Positions 1 to 7,659 of a stretch of DNA of 30,232 nucleotides are shown here, in pieces. The position numbers and the translations under genes were made by a program. The notes under the pieces are model-generated. The model was not told the origin of the DNA and searched no databases. It was given only the letters and a program-made list of their open reading frames with translations. The stretch's first letter is position 1. Every line of letters starts with the position of its first letter. The stretch comes from Methanoregula sp. (GTDB taxonomy: Archaea > Halobacteriota > Methanomicrobia > Methanomicrobiales > Methanospirillaceae): the NCBI GenBank assembly GCA_023228295.1, contig JALOBP010000030.1:1-30232 (forward strand). The letters are read 5' to 3'.

Positions 1-997
1 GTCCCGCATCGACGGTATCGCCCCGAATGATGAGGATGTAATAGCCAAAGGTATGGACATGGAGACGTTTCAAGTCAAGAACACGGCAGAGTTCCAGGGC
101 ACCATGCATAACCTGCAAGGGAGTAAAGGAACCCGTTTCACTACTCTCTGAATGTGATTCCCTGATACGGAGCTGCCCAAGAATGAAACGGAGCTCGTTC
201 TCGTTGAGCCCGAGACTGTCAGCACAGGGCAGGATATGTCGTGTGTACCGCTCCAGTACCTCATTATCCCTGATAGATACCCATTCAATATGGACCCGCA
301 ATGAGGGGTTCCGGTTTTTCATCCGGCCGATCTGGCCCGCTGCCCCGGAAAAATCCGTCTCGGAAATGAGGTACTGGAACCCGGACAGGAATGCCCGCTC
401 GCACGATGCAATATCGGAAAGGAACCGGGCCATGCATCTTTCCGGCACCAAGGCGGATGATGATTTGTGTACAGGGGATACGATTAACCGGTTGTTCCGT
501 GGCGTTACTCCCTCTGCGAGCGGGACAAGGCCCGGGGGGTATTCGAAAACAAGGTGCTCATGATCGGCAGCATTGTCCGGTAGGGCATCAAATTCCGGGA
601 CAATGATTCCCTGGTTCTTCAGGATCGCGGCCGATTCCCGTCCGTGATGAGGAGCCGCACAGACAACACGTTTCACGCCAATTTTTGAGAGGTGAATGGC
701 AGCAATACCTGCCTGTCCCCCGATGGTACGACTGCCCGCCTGTCGGAAATAACGGGTGATGCGATGATAATATTCGGGATCGGCGATATGCCACTCTTCA
801 GCAGTACAATACTGCATCAGTCTCATGAGACGCTCCCGGAGATTGGACAGGTCCGGGTGATGGAAGAGCGATGATGCAAGCAGCTCTCCGGTGACCGGAA
901 TGATCCGGTCAAGATTAATATTGAATCCCGTAATGGTATCCTTCAGCCGGGGTTTCCGGATATTCCGGTACAGTGTCTCCCATTGTTCAAGACTCAT
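1..997 (-). CDS. pfkC: ADP-dependent phosphofructokinase/glucokinase, partial (C-terminus off the left edge)
   Basis: The frame stays open from an ATG at 997 to the left edge, giving 332 residues of a family usually about 450-460 aa, so the C-terminal part with the GxGD catalytic Asp is outside the window. Visible family features are GFNINLD (24-30), GGQAG (93-97) in the nucleotide/sugar core, an HxE motif (H236, E238) and an NxxE motif (N265-E268), both linked to metal and nucleotide binding in the ADP_PFK_GK family. The family phosphorylates fructose-6-phosphate and/or glucose using ADP and yields AMP. Next to a glycogen phosphorylase that releases glucose-1-phosphate, the phosphofructokinase role is the more natural inference. 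The start is supported by a purine-rich AAGGTCAGGA just upstream. An ATG at 1037 is out of frame. Family assignment is firm; substrate choice is not. Confidence 0.9.
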   Translation of the reverse strand, partial: MSLEQWETLYRNIRKPRLKDTITGFNINLDRIIPVTGELLASSLFHHPDLSNLRERLMRLMQYCTAEEWHIADPEYYHRITRYFRQAGSRTIGGQAGIAAIHLSKIGVKRVVCAAPHHGRESAAILKNQGIIVPEFDALPDNAADHEHLVFEYPPGLVPLAEGVTPRNNRLIVSPVHKSSSALVPERCMARFLSDIASCERAFLSGFQYLISETDFSGAAGQIGRMKNRNPSLRVHIEWVSIRDNEVLERYTRHILPCADSLGLNENELRFILGQLRIRESHSESSETGSFTPLQVMHGALELCRVLDLKRLHVHTFGYYILIIRGDTVDAG

Positions 998-1185
998 CTT
1001 TCCTGACCTTCTTGCGGTTCCTGGATACTTGTGTCATGGTGCTCCTGCAATAAAAAAAGGTACTGGATATCCGTATCCCCCAACCTGCCCGCCATAGTCA
1101 CGATCCTTGCGTACCAGTCAGTACTGCCCGGGAGCCCATACTTTTAAGAGATGCCGTAACTACAACACAACTACAGGGGAATACC
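998..1185. promoter_or_regulatory. Divergent promoter region pfkC / glgP
   Basis: No gene is seen here. For the plus strand, CTTTTAAGAG at 1141-1150 is a plausible TATA box about 25 nt ahead of a start site near 1170, followed by AGGGGAA at 1174-1180 and the GTG of glgP. For the minus strand, the A/T run at 1049-1058 is a possible TATA element for pfkC. Back-to-back control of a sugar kinase and glucan phosphorylase would suit shared regulation. The promoter calls rest on position and composition only. Confidence 0.4.
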
Positions 1186-3351
1186 GTGACACCCGATGTG
1201 ATCAAGAGTAAGTTTCCGCAGGTTCCAGACCGGATTTCAGGTCTTATCGATCTTGCCTATAACCTCTGGTGGAGCTGGAACCCGGCCGTAAAAATGGTCT
1301 TCAAACAGCTGAATCACCAGGCATGGATAGATAGCATCCATAACCCGGTGAAGATGCTTCATGCCCTGCCGGAGGAGACCCTGGTGGCGGCATCAAAAAA
1401 TCCCGCATACCTGCGGCATTACGACATTGTAATAGCGCAGTTCCAATATGAAATGATGCACCGTCATCACTGGTATGCTGAAAATTATCCTGCCAGCAAC
1501 GGTCTCAGCATTGCCTATTTTTCGGCAGAATACGGGATCCACCATTCACTCCCGTTCTACGCTGGCGGGCTTGGATTTCTTGCCGGCGATCATCTCAAGG
1601 AGTCCAGCGACCTTGGCCTGCCACTCGTTGCCGTGGGCTTCATGTATTCCGAAGGATATCTTCACCAGCATATCGGACCTGATGGGTGGCAGCAGGACAT
1701 CAAGGAGATCCTGGACCGTGATGCAGCCCCTATCAACCGGGTTCTTTACAACCATGAGAACCAGCTTGTGGTCCGGGTCCCGTTCATTGACCCTCCGATC
1801 TTTGTTGCGGTCTGGAAAGTGGATGTCGGCAATATCCCGCTCTATCTCCTGGATACGGACATTGTGGAGAATGATCCAGCCAACCGTTCCATCACCTATC
1901 GCCTCTATACCGGGGATAACGAACAGCGGTTAAAACAGGAGATCGTGCTCGGGATTGGTGGCAGTTACGTATTGGATGTCCTGGGCATCCGGCCTTCCGT
2001 GATACACCTGAATGAAGGGCATCCGGCTTTTGCCCTGCTCGAAAGGATCCGGGAGAATATTCTCGATAAATATAGTTATACCGAGGCTTCACAGAGGGTA
2101 CAGGATACCACCATCTTCACCACCCACACACCGGTTCCTGCCGGGCATGACGCCTTTCCGTATCCCCTTATGGACAAGTATTTCAAGGACTATTACCCTC
2201 TGCTCGGGATCAGCAGGGAGACCTTCCTCTCTCTCGGGCATTCCCCGGGAGATTCACGGAACCTGTTTAACATGACCGCATTTGCCCTGAAGATGAGCAC
2301 GTTTAAAAATGGCGTAAGCAGGAGACACGGAGAAGTGGCCCGGAGTATGTGGAGACCCCTCTTTCCGGAAGTTCCGGAAGACGAGATCCCTATCCACCAT
2401 ATCACCAATGGCATCCATGTCCCCACTTGGCTGGACCCAAAAATGCAACTCCTGCTGAACAGGTACTTCTCCCCGAGTTGTCCACAATGGCTCGAAAAAC
2501 ACGACAATCAGGTTCTGTGGGAGATGATAAGTGAGATCCCGGACGATGAACTCTGGGCGGTTCACCTGCAGCTCAAACGAAAACTGGTCAACAGGATACG
2601 GGAACACAAGCGCCGGAGATGGGTCGGGGAGAACGCCGATCCCCTCAATGTCATCTCCGGCGGAGCCCTGCTCGACCCGTATGCCCTGACCATCGGCTTT
2701 GCCCGGAGATTTTCTACATATAAACGGGCTGATCTCATATTCCATGATATCGAACGGCTCAAAAAAATTGTCAATAACCCCTGGAAACCGATACAGATCA
2801 TCTTTGCCGGGAAAGCCCACCCGGCAGATGATGAGGGCAAACGCATAATTCAGAACGTGTATAAGTATGCCCTCCAGCAGGATTTTGGCGGACGGATTGC
2901 GTTTGTGGAAGATTATGGCGAGCAGATGGCCCAGTATCTCGTACATGGCGTAGACGTGTGGCTGAATAATCCCCTGCCTCCTCTCGAAGCCTGCGGAACA
3001 AGCGGCATGAAAGCTTCCCTGAATGGTGTCCTGCATATGAGCGTGCTTGACGGGTGGTGGCCGGAAGCATACAACGGGAAGAATGGATGGGTTTTCGGCG
3101 AGGTGGCAACGGATCGGAACCATGACCGGCAGGACGCCGAACAGTTATACGAGCTGCTCGAACGCGATGTTGCCCCGCTCTATTACATGCACTCTGATGA
3201 CGGGGTTCCGCACATGTGGGTGAAGATGATGAAAGAAGCAATAAAATGTACTGCACCACGGTTTTCAGCCAAGCGGATGGTGAAGGAGTATGTCCGTAAT
3301 GGATATATCCCCACACTGAATAATGCTGACCGGTATAGGAAACGAGGATAA
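1186..3351 (+). CDS. glgP: Alpha-glucan (glycogen) phosphorylase
   Basis: 721 aa. Phosphorolyses alpha-1,4-glucan to glucose-1-phosphate with a pyridoxal-phosphate cofactor in the cytoplasm. The N-terminus (about 15-120) has the NLWWSWNP block typical of the DUF3417 segment in the shorter alpha-glucan phosphorylase subfamily. The core has HLNEGHPAF (about 275) and HTPVPAGHD. The PLP-lysine motif EACGTSGMKASLNG places the Schiff-base lysine at K609. Length suits the archaeal/bacterial short subfamily rather than the roughly 800-aa E. coli type. The start is GTG at 1186, preceded by AGGGGAA at good spacing. It is the first gene of a glucan-degradation cluster with the GH57-like protein and 4-alpha-glucanotransferase. 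Confidence 0.95.
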   Translation: MTPDVIKSKFPQVPDRISGLIDLAYNLWWSWNPAVKMVFKQLNHQAWIDSIHNPVKMLHALPEETLVAASKNPAYLRHYDIVIAQFQYEMMHRHHWYAENYPASNGLSIAYFSAEYGIHHSLPFYAGGLGFLAGDHLKESSDLGLPLVAVGFMYSEGYLHQHIGPDGWQQDIKEILDRDAAPINRVLYNHENQLVVRVPFIDPPIFVAVWKVDVGNIPLYLLDTDIVENDPANRSITYRLYTGDNEQRLKQEIVLGIGGSYVLDVLGIRPSVIHLNEGHPAFALLERIRENILDKYSYTEASQRVQDTTIFTTHTPVPAGHDAFPYPLMDKYFKDYYPLLGISRETFLSLGHSPGDSRNLFNMTAFALKMSTFKNGVSRRHGEVARSMWRPLFPEVPEDEIPIHHITNGIHVPTWLDPKMQLLLNRYFSPSCPQWLEKHDNQVLWEMISEIPDDELWAVHLQLKRKLVNRIREHKRRRWVGENADPLNVISGGALLDPYALTIGFARRFSTYKRADLIFHDIERLKKIVNNPWKPIQIIFAGKAHPADDEGKRIIQNVYKYALQQDFGGRIAFVEDYGEQMAQYLVHGVDVWLNNPLPPLEACGTSGMKASLNGVLHMSVLDGWWPEAYNGKNGWVFGEVATDRNHDRQDAEQLYELLERDVAPLYYMHSDDGVPHMWVKMMKEAIKCTAPRFSAKRMVKEYVRNGYIPTLNNADRYRKRG

Positions 3352-3371
3352 AAACCGTATATTCCGGTTTT
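3351..3371 (+). terminator. Hairpin with T-rich 3' arm after glgP
   Basis: A perfect 7-bp inverted repeat, AAAACCG (3351-3357) and CGGTTTT (3365-3371) with a 7-nt loop, begins at the last base of the glgP stop codon and ends in four Ts. It is terminator-like. If it works, the downstream GH57 gene needs its own promoter, and a good one is present. Confidence 0.45.
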
Positions 3372-3466
3372 GTTACAAAATAGCCGGCCTGACCGGATCC
3401 TCCGCGGCACCTACGGTTTATAGTATTGGTAATTCCACTGGTTTTTTTTACTCTACCGGATGAGCG

Positions 3467-3479
3467 GAAAAATATATGG
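3467..3479 (+). promoter_or_regulatory. TATA box for the GH57 gene
   Basis: GAAAAATATATGG is a good archaeal TATA element. It lies about 40 nt ahead of the ATG at 3516 and would place the start site near 3500, just before the ribosome site AAGGGGAA (3504-3511). Confidence 0.5.
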
Positions 3480-3515
3480 TACAGGTAATACACAGAGTGT
3501 ATCAAGGGGAACCGC

Positions 3516-6020
3516 ATGGGTCGTTTCATCTGTATTCACGGTCACTTTTACCAGCCTCCCCGGGAAAATCCCTGGATAGATGAGGTGGAAGTTGAAGATT
3601 CCGCCTATCCCTGGCATGACTGGAATGCCCGGATCACCGCCGAATGCTATGCTCCCAATACCGCCTCCCGCATTCTCGATGCAAAAAAGAACATTATCGA
3701 TATAGTCAACAATTATGCTTCCATCAGTTTCAATTTCGGGCCAACGCTTCTGATGTGGCTCGAACAGAACAATCCCCGGGTTTACTCCGCAATTCTCGAT
3801 GCCGACAAGGAGAGCATGAGACGGTTTTCCGGACATGGTTCGGCAATTGCGCAGGTATACAACCACATGATCATGCCCCTTGCAAACATCCGTGACAAAC
3901 GCACGCAGGTCATCTGGGGCATACAGGATTTCATACACCGATTCGGGAGAGCTCCTGAAGGAATGTGGCTGGCGGAAACTGCCGTAGACCTTGAGACTCT
4001 GGAGGTGCTGGCCGGACAGGGAATTCTTTTTACAATCCTTTCCCCGTCACAAGCGTCCCGGGTAAAAATACTGTCCGGTTCGGACTGGACTCCCGTGACC
4101 GCCGATACTCTCGACTGCTCGATGCCCTATGTCTGCCAGCTGGCAAGCGGAAGAAGTATTGCCATCTTTTTCTTTGATAATATCATCTCCCAGGAACTGG
4201 CATTTGGCACACTTCTTGAGAATGGCGAGAAGTTTGCCCTCCGTATGATGCAGGTTTTTTCCCGGTCGGGAGGAGAATCCGGTCTCCTGAGCGTTGTGTC
4301 TGATGGGGAGACCTTTGGCCATCATCACCGGTTCGCCGACATGGCGCTTGCGTATGCCCTCTATGATATCCAGGAGAAGAGGCCGGCCACCATCACCATC
4401 TTCGGGGAATATCTGGCCAGTCATCCGCCAATGCACGTAGTGGAGATAAAGGAAAATACCTCGTGGAGCTGTCCGCACGGGATCGAGCGATGGAGAAGCA
4501 ACTGTGGATGTTGTACCCGCGGAGCAACCGTCCACGATACTGATGTCCACCAACGAATAACTCTGGCAGCCAAAGGTTCTGCAATCCTACCAGTAACCTG
4601 TGTCTCCCAATGGAACCAGGAGTGGAGAGCGCCGTTCCGGGATGCCATGGACTGGCTTCGTGACGAGATCTCTTCTGTATTTGAAACTGCCATGAACAGG
4701 TATGTCTCCGATCCATGGGCTGCACGGGATGATTATATCGCAGTTATCCTGGACCGGACGCCCGAATCACGTGAACGGTTCTTTGCCCGACATACATCGC
4801 GGCCGTTGACTGATGATGAAAAACAGGATGTGCTCATGCTGCTGGAGATGCAAAGGCACGCACTGCTGATGTTTACGAGCTGCGGGTGGTTCTTTGACGA
4901 TATATCTGGGATCGAATCCCTTCAGGTCATGGAATACGCCTGCCGTGCAATGCAGCTCGTGCGGGAGGTGTCCGGCACCAATCCCGAACCGCTCTATCTG
5001 AGTGCCTTGAGCAGAGTGAAGAGCAATAAACCCGATCTTCATGACGGCGCTACGATCTACCTTAACTTTGTTCAGAAGTCCATGGTTGACCTTCACCAGA
5101 TTGTATTTAATCATACCTTATCGCTCCTGATCACTGATACACCCAAACGGGAAATCATCCGTCATTATGAGATTGTGGATGAATCTTTTCAGAAAACAGA
5201 ATCCGGAGATCACCGGATGATAACGGGAACGTTGACTATCAGGTCGGAGATCACTACCGAACAAAAGAGATTCGTGTATGCGGTCCTCCATCTCGGCGAT
5301 TATGAATTTATTGGGGGTGTCCGGGAATATCGCGGGGATGCTCCGTTTCAGCAGGCACAGGATCGCCTTTACGCAGCACTCGGGGATACTGACACCGCTC
5401 TTTTGATCCATATCATGGAAGAGGAATTCGGCACCTCCATCTATTCCCTCTGGCACCTTTTCAAAGATGCACAGCGGGATACCCTGTTCCAGCTCCTGGC
5501 ATCGACCCTGACCGATCTCGAGTCCTCGTTCCGACAGATATACCGACAGCACATCAAGCTCATTCATGCAATGCGGGAGATGCAGATCCCGGTTCCCCGG
5601 GTACTGGAAGATCCGGTCTGGCATACCCTGAACGTGGATCTTAATACCGCTCTCATGGCAGAGAATCCGGACAAGCAGAAGGCACACAAACTGGTCAATG
5701 AGATGATCATGGGCCAGTTCGCACCGGATGGCAGTACTCTTGGGTTTACCGCATCGAGACTGTTTGCGTCATTGACAAAAAAGATGGTTGCCACGCCGGA
5801 AGACCCGGGGGTCATGCAGGAGATCGTGGATATCTTCACGATCCTTGCACCACTGTCACTGAACTATGAACTCTGGGAATGTCAGAACGATTACTTCTAT
5901 ACCGGTAAAAAACTTACATCGTTCATGTTGCAGAAAGCCAAAAAAGGCGATGCACAGGCAGTTTTATGGATTGCTGTTTTCCGGCAGCTGGGATCCTGTC
6001 TTGGAGTGAGGTGTATCTGA
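3516..6020 (+). CDS. GH57-type glycoside hydrolase with DUF3536 domain
   Basis: 834 aa. The N-terminal third is a GH57 catalytic barrel: region 1 is HGHFYQPPRE (8-17), the nucleophile-region motif EGMWLAETAVD contains E154, and SDGETFGHHH contains D263 as candidate acid/base. The remaining two thirds match the DUF3536 layout, all-helical and of unknown role. GH57 members act on alpha-glucans as amylases, branching enzymes or 4-alpha-glucanotransferases; the specificity of the DUF3536 group is not established. Lying between a glucan phosphorylase and MalQ, it most likely trims or rearranges glycogen (inference). The start is supported by AAGGGGAA eight to twelve bases upstream and a TATA box. 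Its stop overlaps the next start (TGATG), so the two genes are probably translationally coupled. Confidence 0.88.
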   Translation: MGRFICIHGHFYQPPRENPWIDEVEVEDSAYPWHDWNARITAECYAPNTASRILDAKKNIIDIVNNYASISFNFGPTLLMWLEQNNPRVYSAILDADKESMRRFSGHGSAIAQVYNHMIMPLANIRDKRTQVIWGIQDFIHRFGRAPEGMWLAETAVDLETLEVLAGQGILFTILSPSQASRVKILSGSDWTPVTADTLDCSMPYVCQLASGRSIAIFFFDNIISQELAFGTLLENGEKFALRMMQVFSRSGGESGLLSVVSDGETFGHHHRFADMALAYALYDIQEKRPATITIFGEYLASHPPMHVVEIKENTSWSCPHGIERWRSNCGCCTRGATVHDTDVHQRITLAAKGSAILPVTCVSQWNQEWRAPFRDAMDWLRDEISSVFETAMNRYVSDPWAARDDYIAVILDRTPESRERFFARHTSRPLTDDEKQDVLMLLEMQRHALLMFTSCGWFFDDISGIESLQVMEYACRAMQLVREVSGTNPEPLYLSALSRVKSNKPDLHDGATIYLNFVQKSMVDLHQIVFNHTLSLLITDTPKREIIRHYEIVDESFQKTESGDHRMITGTLTIRSEITTEQKRFVYAVLHLGDYEFIGGVREYRGDAPFQQAQDRLYAALGDTDTALLIHIMEEEFGTSIYSLWHLFKDAQRDTLFQLLASTLTDLESSFRQIYRQHIKLIHAMREMQIPVPRVLEDPVWHTLNVDLNTALMAENPDKQKAHKLVNEMIMGQFAPDGSTLGFTASRLFASLTKKMVATPEDPGVMQEIVDIFTILAPLSLNYELWECQNDYFYTGKKLTSFMLQKAKKGDAQAVLWIAVFRQLGSCLGVRCI

Positions 6021-7624
6021 TGGTCCATCGAGCAAAGGGAGATCTGATCTCCTGGAGAGAAGGATTGCCGGACTGCCCCTCAGGAAAGGGAGAGATTCTG
6101 ACAGACCGGGGAAGCGGCATCCTGTTTCCTATCTCCTCACTTCCCTCTCCCTGGGGCATCGGCGACCTGGGCCCGGCTGCATACCGGTTCATAGATTTCC
6201 TTCATAAAGCTGAGCAGAAGTACTGGCAGATCCTGCCGATGAACCCGACAACGGCATCCAGTGGCAACTCGCCCTATCTCAGTTCTTCCGCATTTGCCGG
6301 CAATACGGATCTGATCAGTCCTGACTTCATGGAACGTGATGGATTCATAGGGACGATTGACCGGGGAGGAATTCCGGATTTTCCCGATGACCGGGTGGAT
6401 TACGTGAAGGTTCGGGCCGGTAAAAAATCTCTTTTTTCCTTGGCTTATGACCAGAAATGTGAGGAAATCAGTAATGACCGGGAATACCTGGCATTCTGCC
6501 ATGAGAACGAATTGTGGCTTGAAGACTATGCACTTTTTCAGGCACTGTGGGGCCATTACGGTGAAAAGAACTGGAATGCCTGGCCCGGCCCCATCAGATC
6601 CCGCAACCATCCGGCGCTTGCAGAATGCAGGAACAGGTTCGAGAAAGAGATCGGCTGTGAAAAATTCCTCCAGTTCATTTTCTTCCGGCAGTGGAAAGCA
6701 CTTCACTGTTACACGAACGACAAGGGCATCCGTATTCTTGGAGATCTCCCTATATACGTGCATTTCAACAGCGCCGATGTATGGACACACCCCGGACTGT
6801 TCCGGCTTGATGCCGATTGCTCTCCAGCGGTCATTGCCGGGGTACCCCCGGATTATTTTTCCACGACCGGCCAGATCTGGAATAACCCCCTTTACCTTTG
6901 GCAGGAGCATGAGCGGACCGGATTTTCCTGGTGGATTGACAGGTTCAGGCACAATTTTTCCCTGTTTGACCTTGTCAGGATCGATCACTTCCGCGGACTT
7001 GTGGCGTACTATGCAATTCCGGCAGGTGCGAAGGATGCTACCGGGGGGCAGTGGGTCAGAGCGCCTGCCCTCTCATTCCTCCGGACCATGAAAGAGACGT
7101 TTGCTGAGTTCCCGGTCATTGCGGAGGACCTTGGGACCTTCACACCAGACGTGCACGAAATCATGGAAGAGTTCGGACTGCCCGGTATGAGGGTTCTTGA
7201 GTTTGCATTCACCGAAGAGACCGCAGCAAACCCCCATGCACCCCATAACCTCCTGCGGGAACTGATCCTGTACACCGGGACGCATGACAATGCCCCGGTC
7301 CGGGCATGGTTTGAACAATATGCAACCGCGAACGACCGGCGCAGAGTGCACCAGTATCTCGGGTGGGAATGTACCGCTGATGAAGTGCCGGAATTTTTCA
7401 TACGTCTTGCCATGATGTCAGTGGCAAAAACGACCATCTTACCCCTCCAGGATATTCTCGGGCTTGGTAATGAGGCACGGATGAATACCCCGGGCACGCA
7501 GGAGGGAAACTGGGAGTGGCGGGCAGTGCAGCACCATCTGAATGATACGATTGCATGCCATCTCCGCGAGATGACACGGGTATATGGAAGATCACGATTC
7601 ACCGGACATGAAAACCGGGCATGA
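6020..7624 (+). CDS. malQ: 4-alpha-glucanotransferase (amylomaltase, GH77)
   Basis: 534 aa from the ATG at 6020. It transfers alpha-1,4-glucan segments between oligosaccharides and frees glucose, helping the phosphorylase to use short maltodextrins. GH77 residues are visible: nucleophile D322 in VRIDHFRG, acid/base E369 in VIAEDLGTF and transition-state Asp D423 in TGTHDNAP. The N-terminal landmark GILFPISSLPS follows a roughly 30-residue extension. I chose 6020 over an in-frame ATG at 5966 because it has a strong GGAGTGAGGTG ribosome site and a TGATG overlap with the GH57 stop. Length is normal for the compact GH77 form. Confidence 0.94.
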   Translation: MVHRAKGDLISWREGLPDCPSGKGEILTDRGSGILFPISSLPSPWGIGDLGPAAYRFIDFLHKAEQKYWQILPMNPTTASSGNSPYLSSSAFAGNTDLISPDFMERDGFIGTIDRGGIPDFPDDRVDYVKVRAGKKSLFSLAYDQKCEEISNDREYLAFCHENELWLEDYALFQALWGHYGEKNWNAWPGPIRSRNHPALAECRNRFEKEIGCEKFLQFIFFRQWKALHCYTNDKGIRILGDLPIYVHFNSADVWTHPGLFRLDADCSPAVIAGVPPDYFSTTGQIWNNPLYLWQEHERTGFSWWIDRFRHNFSLFDLVRIDHFRGLVAYYAIPAGAKDATGGQWVRAPALSFLRTMKETFAEFPVIAEDLGTFTPDVHEIMEEFGLPGMRVLEFAFTEETAANPHAPHNLLRELILYTGTHDNAPVRAWFEQYATANDRRRVHQYLGWECTADEVPEFFIRLAMMSVAKTTILPLQDILGLGNEARMNTPGTQEGNWEWRAVQHHLNDTIACHLREMTRVYGRSRFTGHENRA

Positions 7625-7643
7625 AAGATCCTTTCCCCATCAG

Positions 7644-7649
7644 AAAAAA
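7644..7649 (-). terminator. T6 tract after ppdK
   Basis: On the minus strand the ppdK stop is followed within about 15 nt by CTCTTTTTTCTG. Archaeal polymerase terminates at such T runs without needing a hairpin. The 35-bp convergent gap with malQ leaves little room for anything else. Confidence 0.35.
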
Positions 7650-7659
7650 GAGGATGCGA

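Noticed and set aside
2254..3123. 289-codon minus-strand open frame inside glgP
   Set aside because: Antisense shadow of conserved phosphorylase sequence, including the PLP site.
2798..3529. 243-codon minus-strand open frame across the glgP end
   Set aside because: Composition unlike a protein, and it overlaps both glgP and the GH57 promoter.
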